A stretch of 64,000 nt of DNA from assembly GCF_003096555.1 (NCBI RefSeq), contig NZ_QEKM01000001.1:1054001-1118000 (forward strand), read 5' to 3'. The notes below the pieces were generated by a model that made no database searches, was not told the DNA's origin, and worked only from the letters and a program-made list of their open reading frames with translations. This stretch comes from Simplicispira sp. 125 (GTDB lineage Bacteria > Pseudomonadota > Gammaproteobacteria > Burkholderiales > Burkholderiaceae_C). The position numbers and the translations under genes were made by a program. Below, piece by piece: positions 17,698-26,591 of this stretch; within the stretch, counting starts at the first letter, position 1; each line of letters starts with the position of its first letter.

Positions 17698-18864
17698 CTA
17701 GCGAATCGCATCGGGCGCGTCGCTCTCGAGCATGCGCCGGGCGATGATGACGCGCATGATTTCGTTCGTGCCCTCCAGGATCTGGTGCACGCGCGCGTCG
17801 CGCAGCAAGCGCTCCAGCGGGTATTCGCGGATGTAGCCGTAGCCGCCGTGCAGCTGCAGCGCCTCGTTGCACACGGTAAAGCCCGCATCGGTGGCAAAGC
17901 GCTTGGCCATGGCGCAGTAGGTCGATGCATCCGGGTCGCCGGCGTCGAGTTTGCTGGCGGCCAGGCGCACCATCTGGCGGGCGGCAACCAGTTCGGTGGC
18001 CATGTCGGCCAGCTTGAACTGAAGGGCCTGAAAGCTCGCCAGGCTTTTGCCAAACTGTTTGCGCTCCTGCATGTAGGCCTGCGCTTGCGCCAGCGCGCCT
18101 TGCGCCGCGCCCACCGAGCAGGTGGCGATGTTGATGCGGCCGCCGTCCAGGCCCTTCATGGCGATCTTGAAGCCTTCACCTTCGCTGCCCAGCAGGTGGT
18201 CGACGGGGATGCGTACGTTGTCAAAGCTGATGGTGCGCGTGGGCTGGCTGTTCCAGCCCATCTTGTGTTCTTTTTTGCCGTAGCTGATGCCGGGGGTGTT
18301 GGCGGGCACGGCAAACGCGCTGATGCCGTGCGCGCCCGACTGCGCATCGCCCGTGCGGGCCATGAGCACCAGCACATCGGTGGCGCCGGCGCCCGAGATA
18401 AAAGCTTTGGAGCCGTTGATGACGTATTCATCGCCCACCCGATCGGCCCGTGTCTTGAGCGATGCCGCGTCCGAGCCCGCGCCAGGTTCGGTCAGGCAGT
18501 AGGACGCGAGTTTTTCGCCCGTGGTCAGCAGCGGGCCCCAGTGGTCGCGCACCGCTGGGGTGGCCCAGGTGCCCAGCATCCAGGTGGCCATGTTGTGGAT
18601 GGTGATGAAGGCGGTGGTGCTGGGGTCGATGGCGGCCATTTCCTCAAACACCAGCGTGGCGTCGAGGCGGGGCAGGGCGAGGCCACCGGCGTTCTCAGGG
18701 GCATAGAGCCCGCAAAAGCCCAGTTCGCCCGCCTTGGCAATCGCGTCTTTGGGGAAGATGGCTTCGGCGTCCCATTGTGCGGCGTGGGGCGCGAGTTCGG
18801 CCTGGGCAAATTGGCGCGCCGTGTCGGCAAAGGCACGCTGGTCTTCGGTCAGTTCAAAGTCCAT
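17698..18864 (-). CDS. Acyl-CoA dehydrogenase, probably isobutyryl-CoA dehydrogenase
   Basis: 388 residues with the full acyl-CoA dehydrogenase fold. The FAD/substrate motif is 'YCLTEPGAGSDAASLKT', the second signature 'GYGYIREYPLERLLRDARV', and the catalytic Glu is in 'LEGTNEIMRVIIARRML' near the C-terminus. It uses FAD and passes electrons to ETF. Placement between mmsA and mmsB points to isobutyryl-CoA (valine pathway) as substrate; that is inference from context. It is 232 bases downstream of mmsA, and that gap holds two repeat elements. Confidence 0.9.
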   Translation of the reverse strand: MDFELTEDQRAFADTARQFAQAELAPHAAQWDAEAIFPKDAIAKAGELGFCGLYAPENAGGLALPRLDATLVFEEMAAIDPSTTAFITIHNMATWMLGTWATPAVRDHWGPLLTTGEKLASYCLTEPGAGSDAASLKTRADRVGDEYVINGSKAFISGAGATDVLVLMARTGDAQSGAHGISAFAVPANTPGISYGKKEHKMGWNSQPTRTISFDNVRIPVDHLLGSEGEGFKIAMKGLDGGRINIATCSVGAAQGALAQAQAYMQERKQFGKSLASFQALQFKLADMATELVAARQMVRLAASKLDAGDPDASTYCAMAKRFATDAGFTVCNEALQLHGGYGYIREYPLERLLRDARVHQILEGTNEIMRVIIARRMLESDAPDAIR

Positions 18865-18894
18865 CGGCGGGTCTCCTGGTGTGTTTTGCTTTTG

Positions 18895-18952
18895 TTTTGA
18901 TAGCTGCTTGCGCTTACAGAATAAGTACTGGAGCCTGATTTGACTTCAATTT
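18895..18952. repeat. Dispersed palindromic element
   Basis: TTGATAGCTGCTTGCGCTTAC ... ACTGGAGCCTGATTTGA (first block shares 17 or more bases with other copies). It lies just upstream of the acyl-CoA dehydrogenase start. Confidence 0.75.
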
Positions 18953-18981
18953 CCTGGCCATCACCGTTGGCAGGTGTTTAA

Positions 18982-19096
18982 ACCTGGGCGCGACCCCATA
19001 CCAGTGCCTCCGCGCAAGAGCCGCCCTGCCGCGCTGGTGGCGTCCCCCTTTCGCATCGCGCAGCAAAAGGGGGAAGACGCGAAGCGGCTCAGGGGG
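18982..19096 (-). repeat. GC-rich dispersed repeat, copy C (reverse orientation)
   Basis: On the minus strand it reads CCCCCTGAGCCGCTTCGCGT..., then GGGGGACGCCACCAGCGC, then GGCTCTTGCGCGGAGGC. The same blocks in the same order occur at 54964-55145 and 56285-56457. It directly follows the mmsA stop codon. Confidence 0.8.
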
Positions 19097-20620
19097 TTAC
19101 TTCAAGCTAATGGTTGTGTTCACACCATGCGAAGTGGTGCTGTCGTCAAACCAGCGGGCCGTGACGGTCTTGGTCTGGGTGTAGAACATTACCACTTGCT
19201 TGCCGTAAGGGCCCAGGTCGCCCAGCTTGGAGGCGCGCGAACCGGTGAACGAGAACAGCGGCACCGGCACGGGGATTGGCACGTTGATGCCGACCTGGCC
19301 GACGTCGATTTCTTCCTGGAACTTGCGCGCTGCGGCGCCCGACTGCGTGAAGATGGCGGTGCCGTTGCCGTTGGGGTTTTCGTTGATGAACTCGATGGCC
19401 TGGTCGATGTCGTCGGCGGCTACCAGGGCCAGCACGGGGCCAAAGATTTCCTGGTCGTAAATGGCCATGCCGGGCTTGACGCCCGAGAAGATCGTCGGGC
19501 CGACAAAGTTGCCCTTCTCAAAGCCTGCCACCTGGGGCTTGCGGCCGTCGAGTTCCAGCTTGGCACCCTCAAGCACGCCGCGTTCGATCAGGCCTTCCAC
19601 ACGCGAGAGGGCGGCGCAGGAGATGACGGGCCCCACATCGGTGCCCTTTTCGGTACCGGCGTTGACCTTGAGCGTTTGGGCCTTGGCGACCAGCTCGGGA
19701 ATCCACTTTTGCGACTCGCCCACCAGCACCACCACGGGCAGGGCCATGCAGCGCTGGCCGGCGGCGCCAAACGCAGCACCAGCGATGGCATTGAGGGTTT
19801 GTTCCTTGTTCGCATCGGGCAGGACGATGGCGTGGTTCTTCGCACCCATCATGCATTGCGCACGCTTGCCGGCCAGGGTGGCGCGGTTGTACACATGGGT
19901 GCCCACCTTGGTGGAACCGACAAACGACACCGCCTTGATGTCCTTGTGGTCGCAGATCGCGTTGACGGCCATTTCGCCGCCGTGGATCACGTTCAGCACG
20001 CCGGGAGGGATGCCCGCTTCGAGTGCCAGCTCGCACAGGCGCATGGTGACCATGGGGTCTTGCTCGGAGGGCTTGAGCACGAAGGTGTTGCCCGTGGCAA
20101 TGGCCATGGGGAACATCCACAGCGGAATCATGGCGGGGAAGTTGAACGGGGTGATGCCTGCGCACACGCCCAGGGGCTGGAGCAGGGTGTAGGTGTCCAC
20201 GCCGCCGGCCACGTTGTTGGCCAGCTCGCCCAGCTGCAGGTTGCCAATGCTGGCGGCATGTTCAACCACTTCCAGGCCACGGAACACGTCGCCTTCGGCA
20301 TCGGGCAGTGTCTTGCCCTGTTCGGCCGTCAGGATGGCGGCCAGCTCGCCCATGTTTTCACGGATGAGCTGCTGGAGCTTGAGGAAGATGCGGGCGCGCG
20401 CGCCGATGGGGGTTTTCTTCCAGGTCTTGAAGGCTTCCTTGGCCGAGGCCACGGCGGCGTTGATTTCGTCCTGCGTGGCAAAGGGCACACGGGCCAGCAC
20501 CTGCTGCGTGGCGGGGTTGACCACGTCGCGCCACTCGGTGGTTTTGGATTCGACGAACTGGCCGCCGATCAGCAGCTTGACGGTGGGGGCCAGTGCGGCC
20601 ACGTTGGTAGGTGCGTTCAT
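19097..20620 (-). CDS. mmsA: Methylmalonate-semialdehyde dehydrogenase (CoA-acylating)
   Basis: 507 residues, typical MmsA length. Family marks are '[24 protein letters not shown]', '[15 protein letters not shown]' and the catalytic cysteine in '[17 protein letters not shown]'; the general-base Glu position of ordinary aldehyde dehydrogenases is not conserved, as expected for the CoA-acylating subfamily. It converts methylmalonate semialdehyde to propionyl-CoA, which feeds the methylcitrate genes further along the window. It is the first gene of the minus-strand cluster and is divergent from a LysR gene that probably controls it. Confidence 0.95.
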   Translation of the reverse strand: MNAPTNVAALAPTVKLLIGGQFVESKTTEWRDVVNPATQQVLARVPFATQDEINAAVASAKEAFKTWKKTPIGARARIFLKLQQLIRENMGELAAILTAEQGKTLPDAEGDVFRGLEVVEHAASIGNLQLGELANNVAGGVDTYTLLQPLGVCAGITPFNFPAMIPLWMFPMAIATGNTFVLKPSEQDPMVTMRLCELALEAGIPPGVLNVIHGGEMAVNAICDHKDIKAVSFVGSTKVGTHVYNRATLAGKRAQCMMGAKNHAIVLPDANKEQTLNAIAGAAFGAAGQRCMALPVVVLVGESQKWIPELVAKAQTLKVNAGTEKGTDVGPVISCAALSRVEGLIERGVLEGAKLELDGRKPQVAGFEKGNFVGPTIFSGVKPGMAIYDQEIFGPVLALVAADDIDQAIEFINENPNGNGTAIFTQSGAAARKFQEEIDVGQVGINVPIPVPVPLFSFTGSRASKLGDLGPYGKQVVMFYTQTKTVTARWFDDSTTSHGVNTTISLK

Positions 20621-20789
20621 GCAGTTGTCTCCTGAAAGGATGGGCTTGATTGCCCGAAACCCCCTGATGGTATATGTGCATAATTGTCAGCACAAGAGAT
20701 AAAAGCGCGCACAGTATCTGCATTTATGCACACTATTTCGCAAGGCGCGCGTAAGAACCGGGTCAAACAAGCCTGTAGCGGGAGATACG

Positions 20790-21677
20790 ATGGACTGGGA
20801 CAACCTGCGCTTTTTTCTGGAACTGGCCCGCACCGGCACGCTGGCGGGCGCAGCGCGGCGCCTGGGCGTGGAGCACACCACCGTGTCGCGCCGCATCCAG
20901 GCGCTGGAAAAGCAAATGGGCGCCACCTTGTTCGCTCGCGAGGCGGGGGGCCATCGCCTGGCCGAGGCGGGGCGTCACCTGCTGCCCTCTGTCGAGGCCA
21001 TGGAGGCAGCGGTGCTGGGGGTGGAGCGTGCGGCCCCCACGCCGGGCGGCGGCCCCTCGGGCCTGGTGCGCGTGGGCGCCACCGAAGGTTTTGGCACCCA
21101 GATACTGGCGCCGCACCTGGCGCGCTTGACGCAAAAGCACCCGCAGCTGTCCATTGACCTGCTGGCACTGCCGCGCATGCTGCACCTGAGCCGGCGCGAG
21201 GCCGACATCGTCATCTCGCTCGAACGCCCCACGCGCGGCTCGGTCATCGTCGCCCGGCTGACCGACTATGTGCTGCACCTGTATGGTCAGCGCGACTACC
21301 TGGCCCAAACGTTTCCCGTGACCCAGCGCGAAGACCTGTGCCACCATGCCTTCATCAGCTATGTGGACGACCTGCTGTTCACCAAGGAGCTGCAGTTTCT
21401 CGATGCCCTGCACCAGCCCGAGCGCTTCGCGTTTCGCAGCACCAGCATTACCGCGCAATACGAAGCCGTGCGCGCCGGTGCCGGTTTGGCGGTGCTGCCG
21501 GCCTTTCTTGCCGACCGCGACCCCCTCCTCGCGCGCGTGCTGCCGCACGAGGCGCGCTTCACACGCACCTTCTGGATGAGCATGCCGGCCGAGGGCAAGC
21601 ATTTGGCGCGCATGCAGGCGGTGTGGGGTTTTTTGAAAGAGACGGTGCAGGAAGAGGGAGCAAGATTGGTGCCGTAG
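20790..21677 (+). CDS. LysR-family transcriptional regulator
   Basis: 295 residues. The N-terminal winged HTH is 'MDWDNLRFFLELARTGTLAGAARRLGVEHTTVSRRIQALE' followed by a substrate-binding domain of the type found in short LysR activators. It is divergent from mmsA with a 169-base intergenic region, so control of valine/isobutyrate catabolism and itself is the natural inference; an effector cannot be named. The intergenic region contains TGCATAATTG and TTTATGCACA, which might form the LysR site, but I could not define it firmly. Codon use is like the surrounding chromosome. Confidence 0.9.
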   Translation: MDWDNLRFFLELARTGTLAGAARRLGVEHTTVSRRIQALEKQMGATLFAREAGGHRLAEAGRHLLPSVEAMEAAVLGVERAAPTPGGGPSGLVRVGATEGFGTQILAPHLARLTQKHPQLSIDLLALPRMLHLSRREADIVISLERPTRGSVIVARLTDYVLHLYGQRDYLAQTFPVTQREDLCHHAFISYVDDLLFTKELQFLDALHQPERFAFRSTSITAQYEAVRAGAGLAVLPAFLADRDPLLARVLPHEARFTRTFWMSMPAEGKHLARMQAVWGFLKETVQEEGARLVP

Positions 21678-21749
21678 GGGGCGAGGTGAGGTGGGCGATG
21701 CGCGCAGCGCGCAGTAAGCCGGATATGGGTATCAGGGGTGTAATAGAAA

Positions 21750-21778
21750 GTTTTATGCATGCTGTGCATGCACAAAAC
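21750..21778. repeat. Hairpin between the LysR gene and the cassette
   Basis: GTTTTATGCATGC and GCATGCACAAAAC form 13-base arms with one mismatch and a 3-base loop. It could be a terminator for the LysR gene or an operator; no T-run typical of a strong terminator beyond the stem itself. Confidence 0.5.
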
Positions 21779-21812
21779 ACTGAGCCCAAGCATCCGCGAA
21801 TTTTTTAGGTTT

Positions 21813-21931
21813 GCCTAAACCAGAGTTTTGAGGCTTGTCAGTAGTGTTTTTTGGCGGTTTGCTGGTTATGGTATCTAAATATTTTTCGCAGCCGACCGCC
21901 TACGGCGGCGGCTGAACTCAGGCTGTTAGGC
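21813..21931 (+). other. attC-like site 1 (integron gene-cassette recombination site)
   Basis: The right end reads GGCTGAACTCAGG (21910-21922) then GTTAGGC (21925-21931), a canonical L'/R' core (GTTRRRY). The left end GCCTAAA (21813-21819) mirrors it except at the last base, with GAGTT nearby. Between them CAGCCG-A-CCGCC / GGCGGCGGCTG forms a long stem with a single bulged base, as attC bottom strands do. Length about 119 bases, within the attC range. Confidence 0.75.
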
Positions 21932-21967
21932 CGCTCACGTCATTTTTCCCCCTTCTGAAAATTCTCA

Positions 21968-22384
21968 ATGCAGGTTGAACACCGAATCGCAATCACTGCG
22001 CCCCCCGAAAAAATCTTCCGGATTTACGAGGATGTCCAAAACTGGCACACGTGGGACCCGGACACAAAGCAGGCTTTTCTTGAAGGTCCATTTCGCGTTG
22101 GTAGCCGCGGCCGTATCACGCCTCCTAAGGGCATGACAGTTCCTATGCTTCTTACTCAAGTTGAGCCCGGCAAGTACTTCACGGTCGAATCGAATATTCC
22201 CTTGTTTCGCATGCTATTCGAGCATGAGCTCGTTCCCGTGGAAGGAGCGACAGAGGTCATCCACAGGGTTACATTCTCAGGTTTTCTGTCCTTTGTTCTA
22301 GGTCCTATGCTATCTAAGCAACTGAACTCAGGCCTTCCGGTCACACTGCGCAAGCTAAAGGCTCTCGCAGAGGGCGCGGGTTAG
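21968..22384 (+). CDS. SRPBCC-superfamily protein (cassette gene)
   Basis: 138 residues. The start 'MQVEHRIAITAPPEKIFRIYEDVQNWHTWDPDT' is the classic opening of the SRPBCC/START-like fold (polyketide cyclase, CoxG-like proteins), a hydrophobic ligand-binding pocket domain; 'SFVLGPMLSKQLNSGLPVTLRKLKALAE' is the usual C-terminal helix. The ligand is unknown. Base composition is more AT-rich than the neighbours. It starts 36 bases after an attC-like site and has no clear promoter of its own, as is usual for integron cassette genes. Confidence 0.85.
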   Translation: MQVEHRIAITAPPEKIFRIYEDVQNWHTWDPDTKQAFLEGPFRVGSRGRITPPKGMTVPMLLTQVEPGKYFTVESNIPLFRMLFEHELVPVEGATEVIHRVTFSGFLSFVLGPMLSKQLNSGLPVTLRKLKALAEGAG

Positions 22385-22403
22385 GTATTTTAAAAAAATT
22401 GCC

Positions 22404-22652
22404 ATGCCATTTCCTCCATCTGAAAGAAAAGCGCTTCTTGCTGTAAAAGGTGTTGGCCCTACAGTAGTAGCTCGCCTTGAACAAATGGGATATGAGTCTT
22501 TGGCGCATTTAAGCAAATCCAATGCTCTTGATATTGTTTCAAAAGCGTCCGTCATTGTCGGGTCAACGTGCTGGAAAAATAGTCCACAAGCACGTGCAGC
22601 CATTCAGTCAGCTATTGCGTTGGCGCAGTCCCATCATGCAAAACCGACCTAA
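22404..22652 (+). CDS. Helix-hairpin-helix small protein (cassette gene)
   Basis: 82 residues with an HhH motif, 'LLAVKGVGPTVVARLEQMGYESLAHL', of the kind in Cdd1/pathogenicity-locus proteins and DNA-repair subunits, followed by 'SKASVIVGSTCWKNSPQARAAIQSAI', also Cdd1-like. DNA or nucleoprotein binding is plausible; no enzyme motif is visible. It starts 19 bases after the SRPBCC gene and its stop codon lies within the left end of the second attC-like site. AT-richer than the chromosome. Confidence 0.8.
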   Translation: MPFPPSERKALLAVKGVGPTVVARLEQMGYESLAHLSKSNALDIVSKASVIVGSTCWKNSPQARAAIQSAIALAQSHHAKPT

Positions 22653-22705
22653 TTGTTTGTCGCGACCGACCGCCTAGGGCAGCGGCTGAACTCAGGGCGT
22701 TCGTT
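22647..22705 (+). other. attC-like site 2
   Basis: ACCTAAT (22647-22653) at the left, an imperfect CCGACCGCC/GGGCAGCGG stem, then GGCTGAACTCAGG (22684-22696), identical to site 1, and GTTCGTT at the recombination end. Length 59 bases, the classic '59-base element' size. The degenerate right core is expected where the last cassette joins non-integron DNA. Confidence 0.65.
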
Positions 22706-22722
22706 GCATGAATCCCGGCAGA

Positions 22723-23367
22723 TCAATCAGCAGCTTTTTCAGCCCCCGCTGCACCCAACATGCGCTGCACCCAGTCCGGCATGGCATCCACCAGCGCCGT
22801 GGTGGCCGTGGCCGTGCGAATGGCCACCAGGCGCGGGCCACCTTCGGTTACTTCCATGGCGTCATACAGATAAGCCACATCGGCCAGGCGAACGGCCTGT
22901 GCGAGGTTCGCCAGGGTGCGCGGGTAGCGCGCCAGGATGCGCTCGGGCGGCACGGGGTGGCCGCCTTCGCGCACGCGCTGGGCCACGCGGTCGAGCAAGC
23001 GGGCCGGGTCGTCCAGTGCCACGATGTGCAGCGCAACGGTGAAGCCGTGGCGTTGTGCCTCCTTGATGAGCACGAGCTTGGAGGGGTGGGAGAACACGGT
23101 TTCGCTGGCGAATGGCGTGTGCGCCGCGATCAAGGCCGTGCGGCGCGCCTCGGCCCAGGCGCGGGCGGCTTCGGAGCGTTCTTGGGCGTTGGCGATGTGC
23201 TGCAGGTGCGCGCGCTCGTGCAGGTCGGCGTTCACGAATTCGAGCGGCGGCCCCAGGATGCCTTCGCGCACCAGGGCGCGGTAGAGCGTGGATTTGCCCG
23301 CGCCGTTGGGGCCGGCGAGCAGGTGGAACCAGAGTGGCGAGGGCGTTGCCGCGCGGGGCGCTGGCAT
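22723..23367 (-). CDS. Zeta-toxin family protein
   Basis: 214 residues. The P-loop 'LLAGPNGAGKSTLYRAL' is at residues about 17-33, followed by 'FVNADLHERAHLQ' and 'FASETVFSHPSKLVLIKEAQRHGF', the arrangement of zeta toxins, which phosphorylate UDP-N-acetylglucosamine and block cell-wall synthesis. It begins 4 bases after the antitoxin gene on the same strand, forming a two-gene toxin-antitoxin operon. The stop codon lies only 18 bases from attC-like site 2. Confidence 0.85.
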   Translation of the reverse strand: MPAPRAATPSPLWFHLLAGPNGAGKSTLYRALVREGILGPPLEFVNADLHERAHLQHIANAQERSEAARAWAEARRTALIAAHTPFASETVFSHPSKLVLIKEAQRHGFTVALHIVALDDPARLLDRVAQRVREGGHPVPPERILARYPRTLANLAQAVRLADVAYLYDAMEVTEGGPRLVAIRTATATTALVDAMPDWVQRMLGAAGAEKAAD

Positions 23368-23371
23368 GGGC

Positions 23372-23701
23372 TCAGACGGCGTGGGCCTGGTTCTCGCGCA
23401 CCACTTCGCGCACGCGCTGGGCCAGCGAGCCGCTGGTTTGCGCGGCCAGCAGGCGGGCGCTCAGCGCGTCCACCGAGGCGGCGGCCGTGGCGGGGGTGTG
23501 CGGGGTCGAGGTGGCTTCGTACTGCTCGATGGCGAGGCGCGCTTCTTGCACGCTCAGGCCCGTGTGTTCCACGATCTGGCCCAGCGTGGCCCAGTATTCA
23601 ATCTGGCTGGCGACCGAGCGACGCATGGGCTGCGCGGCCTGGCGTGCCTGCTCGACAAGGGCGCTGGGAAGTTTGACGGATGCAAAGGGGGTGGCGGCCA
23701 T
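23372..23701 (-). CDS. Antitoxin of the zeta-toxin module (ParD-like)
   Basis: 109 residues. The N-terminus 'MAATPFASVKLPSALVEQARQAAQPMRRSVASQIEYWATLG' has ribbon-helix-helix character, as in ParD-like antitoxins that accompany zeta/Fic-type toxins; the C-terminal half is probably the toxin-neutralising part. It precedes the toxin gene by 4 bases. An 11-base-arm inverted repeat lies 10 bases upstream of its start and is the likely site of autorepression. Confidence 0.75.
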   Translation of the reverse strand: MAATPFASVKLPSALVEQARQAAQPMRRSVASQIEYWATLGQIVEHTGLSVQEARLAIEQYEATSTPHTPATAAASVDALSARLLAAQTSGSLAQRVREVVRENQAHAV

Positions 23702-23710
23702 GATTTTCTC

Positions 23711-23737
23711 CTGATTGGCGCATTTTGCGCCAATCAG
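23711..23737. promoter_or_regulatory. Candidate operator of the toxin-antitoxin operon
   Basis: CTGATTGGCGC-ATTTT-GCGCCAATCAG, perfect 11-base arms, starting 10 bases upstream of the antitoxin ATG and overlapping its ribosome site. It could also attenuate the divergent or upstream transcript. Confidence 0.65.
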
Positions 23738-23765
23738 GCATTAAACGCAAAGCTGCAGTGCCCGC

Positions 23766-23924
23766 CTAGATCCGCCCCATCAGCAGCAAGACCACCAAAA
23801 TCAGAACCACCAGGCCGATGCCGCCGCTGGGGCCGTACCCCCAGGAGCGGCTGTGGCCCCAGGTGGGCAGGGCGCCGACGAGGATCAGGATCAGCACGAT
23901 GAGAAGGATCAGGGAGATCGACAT
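23766..23924 (-). CDS. DUF3309 small membrane protein
   Basis: 52 residues, MSISLILLIVLILILVGALP then a 'TWGHSRSWGYGPSGG' turn and a second hydrophobic helix ending 'LLLMGRI'. This two-helix layout with the W-S-YGPSGG turn is the DUF3309 family, widespread in proteobacteria and of unknown function. The TAG stop is at 23766-23768. It lies alone between the TA operon and metE. Confidence 0.85.
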   Translation of the reverse strand: MSISLILLIVLILILVGALPTWGHSRSWGYGPSGGIGLVVLILVVLLLMGRI

Positions 23925-24059
23925 GGCAGTTCTTTCTGGTGTTTGTGGGAAGTCTCTGCATGGTGCGGCGCGCCCGCGTGCAGCCCGGCAGGCGCAGGGC
24001 GATCCTGGCTGTCGGGTTTCTTCGGGTGAGTCTGTCAGACAGCGCGTATTCAGCTATTT

Positions 24060-24108
24060 GTTTGATAGCTTCTTGCGCTTTATGGGAAAGCCCTGAAGGC
24101 CGATTTAG
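24060..24108. repeat. Dispersed palindromic element
   Basis: TTTGATAGCTTCTTGCGCTT at the left and CTGAAGGCCGATTTAG at the right; the right end abuts the metE stop codon. Confidence 0.8.
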
Positions 24109-26484
24109 TTACAGACTCATTTCTTCTTCCAGCCGCGCCCGCACCGCGTGCGCGGCCTGCACCATGTGGGCCAGCGCGGCTTCGGTTTCGGGCCAGCTGC
24201 GGGTTTTGAGGCCGCAGTCGGGGTTGACCCACAGGTTGCCTACGGGCACCACTTCGGCGGCTTTTTCGAGCAGCGCGGTCATCTCGCCCACGCCGGGCAC
24301 GCGCGGCGAGTGGATGTCGTACACGCCGGGGCCGATTTCGTTGGGGTATTGGAACTGGCCAAAGCCGTGCAGCAGTTCCATGTCCGAGCGGCTGGTTTCG
24401 ATGGTGATGACGTCGGCATCCATGGAGGCGATGGCCGGCAGGATGTCGTTGAACTCGCTGTAGCACATGTGGGTGTGGATTTGCGTGTCGTCGCGCACGC
24501 CGCTGGCCGCGATGCGAAAGGCGCGCGTGGCCCAGGCCAGGTAGGGTTGACCACCGGCTTTGCGCAGGGGCAGGCCTTCGCGAATGGCGGGCTCGTCGAT
24601 CTGGATCACGGCAATGCCGGCGGCTTCCAGGTCGCTCACTTCGTCGCGGATAGCCCAGGCGATCTGTTCGGCGGTCTGGCTGCGCGGCTGGTCGTCGCGT
24701 ACGAAGCTCCACTGCAGGATGGTGATGGGGCCGGTCAGCATGCCCTTCATGGGCTTGTCGGTCAGGCTTTGGGCGTAGCGCGTCCAGGCCACCGTCATGG
24801 GCGCGGGGCGGGCCACGTCGCCATAAATGATGGGCGGCTTGACGCAGCGCGAGCCGTAGCTTTGCACCCAGCCGTTCTGTGTAAAGGCAAAGCCGTCGAG
24901 CTGCTCGCCAAAGTATTCGACCATGTCGTTGCGCTCGGCTTCGCCGTGCACCAGCACGTCCAGGCCCAGGGCTTCCTGCTTGCGCACGGCCAGGGCGATT
25001 TCTGCTTCCATGCTGCGCTGGTAGTGCGCGGCGCTCAGCGTGCCGCGCTTGAAGCTGGCGCGGGCCGCGCGGATTTCGGTGGTCTGCGGAAACGAGCCGA
25101 TGGTGGTGGTGGGCAGCAGGGGCAGTTGCAGGCGCGCGCGCTGCGCCTGCTGGCGCACGGCAAAGCGGCTGCTGCGCTGGTCGGCGCCAGGGGCGGCAGC
25201 GGCCAGGCGGGCCGCCACCGTGGCGCGGTGCGCGCGCGGGCTGGCGTGGCGGGCGGCCAGGGCCGCGCGCGCGGCGGCCAGTTCGGGGCCGACGGCCGCT
25301 TCGCCCTGGGTGAGGGCGCTGGCCAGCAGGCGCAGTTCGCCCAGCTTTTCAACGGCAAAGGCCAGCCAGGAGCGGACTTCGGGGTCGAGCGCGGTTTCGG
25401 CCGCCAGGCTGAACGGCACATGCAGCAGCGAGCACGAGGGCGCCAGCCACAGCGCGCCCTGGTGTTTTTGCAGCACCGGCGCCAGGCGCGCCAGGGCGGC
25501 ATCGAGGTCGGTGCGCCAGATGTTGCGGCCATCGACCACGCCCACCGACAGCACCTTGTGCGAGGGCAGCCAGTCGGCCACGCCGACCAGCTCTTCGGGG
25601 GCGCGCACGGCGTCCACGTGCAGGCCGGCCACCGGCAGCTGGCAGGCCAGGCGCAGGTTCTCCGACAGCGGCGAGAAGTACGTCGCCAGCAGCAGTTGGG
25701 GCGCGCTGCGGGCCAGTTGCCAGTAGGCGGGCTCAAAAGCGTGGCGCCAGGCTGCGGGCAAGTCCAGGCCCAGGATGGGCTCGTCGATCTGCACCCATTG
25801 CACGCCCTGCGCCTTCAGGCGCGCCAGCACGGCTTCGTACACCGACAGCAATGGCTCCAGCAGCGTGAAGCGGTCAAAACCGGCCTCTTTGGATTTGCCC
25901 AGCCACAAAAAGCTCAGCGGCCCCAGCAGCACGGCCTTGACCGGGTGGCCCAGCGCCTGCGCTTCTTGCACTTCATCAAACAGGCGCTCGCTGGCCACGC
26001 GGAACGTGGTGGTCGCGCTGAACTCGGGCACCAGGTAGTGGTAGTTGGTGTCAAACCACTTGGTCATCTCCAGCGCGGGCTGGCCGTCGGTAGCGTGCGC
26101 TGCGGTGCAGCCGGGGCTGCAGCCTTCGTGGGCGGTGGCACCGGCCGACACACCGCGCGCCATGGCGAAGTAGCGGTCCAGTTCAGGCGTGTCGGCGCCC
26201 AACGCAAAACGTGCGGGCTCGCAGCCCAGCAGTTGGATGTGGTTGGCCACATGGTCGTACAGGGCGAAGTCGCCCACGGTGACAAAACCCAGGCCCGCGT
26301 CGGCCTGCGCTTGCCAGTGCTTCTGGCGCAGCTGGGTAGCGGTGGTCTGCAGGTCGGCGGCGGTGCGGTCGCCGCGCCAGTGCGATTCGAGCGCAAATTT
26401 CAGTTCGCGCTGTGCGCCCATGCGTGGGAAGCCCAAGGTGTGGGTGAGCACGGGGCGGGAGGGCGAGAGCGCGGCTTGCGACAT
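24109..26484 (-). CDS. metE: Cobalamin-independent methionine synthase
   Basis: 791 residues. It transfers a methyl group from methyltetrahydropteroyl-triglutamate to homocysteine in the cytoplasm. The zinc ligands are in '[11 protein letters not shown]' and '[13 protein letters not shown]'; '[14 protein letters not shown]' starts the C-terminal barrel. It is about 40 residues longer than the E. coli enzyme, partly through an insert near residues 128-145 ('[19 protein letters not shown]') between conserved 'YFAMARG' and '[12 protein letters not shown]'. It is divergent from metR (107-base gap), the classic MetR-activated arrangement. Confidence 0.97.
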   Translation of the reverse strand: MSQAALSPSRPVLTHTLGFPRMGAQRELKFALESHWRGDRTAADLQTTATQLRQKHWQAQADAGLGFVTVGDFALYDHVANHIQLLGCEPARFALGADTPELDRYFAMARGVSAGATAHEGCSPGCTAAHATDGQPALEMTKWFDTNYHYLVPEFSATTTFRVASERLFDEVQEAQALGHPVKAVLLGPLSFLWLGKSKEAGFDRFTLLEPLLSVYEAVLARLKAQGVQWVQIDEPILGLDLPAAWRHAFEPAYWQLARSAPQLLLATYFSPLSENLRLACQLPVAGLHVDAVRAPEELVGVADWLPSHKVLSVGVVDGRNIWRTDLDAALARLAPVLQKHQGALWLAPSCSLLHVPFSLAAETALDPEVRSWLAFAVEKLGELRLLASALTQGEAAVGPELAAARAALAARHASPRAHRATVAARLAAAAPGADQRSSRFAVRQQAQRARLQLPLLPTTTIGSFPQTTEIRAARASFKRGTLSAAHYQRSMEAEIALAVRKQEALGLDVLVHGEAERNDMVEYFGEQLDGFAFTQNGWVQSYGSRCVKPPIIYGDVARPAPMTVAWTRYAQSLTDKPMKGMLTGPITILQWSFVRDDQPRSQTAEQIAWAIRDEVSDLEAAGIAVIQIDEPAIREGLPLRKAGGQPYLAWATRAFRIAASGVRDDTQIHTHMCYSEFNDILPAIASMDADVITIETSRSDMELLHGFGQFQYPNEIGPGVYDIHSPRVPGVGEMTALLEKAAEVVPVGNLWVNPDCGLKTRSWPETEAALAHMVQAAHAVRARLEEEMSL

Positions 26485-26591
26485 GGTTGTGTTCCTTCGG
26501 AGGGTGTGCAGTGCAATGAAGGTTGCAATGGTCGCGCGGACTCATTTATTATTCAAACGAAAGTTTTATCTGCTCAACTTGAATTAATCTA

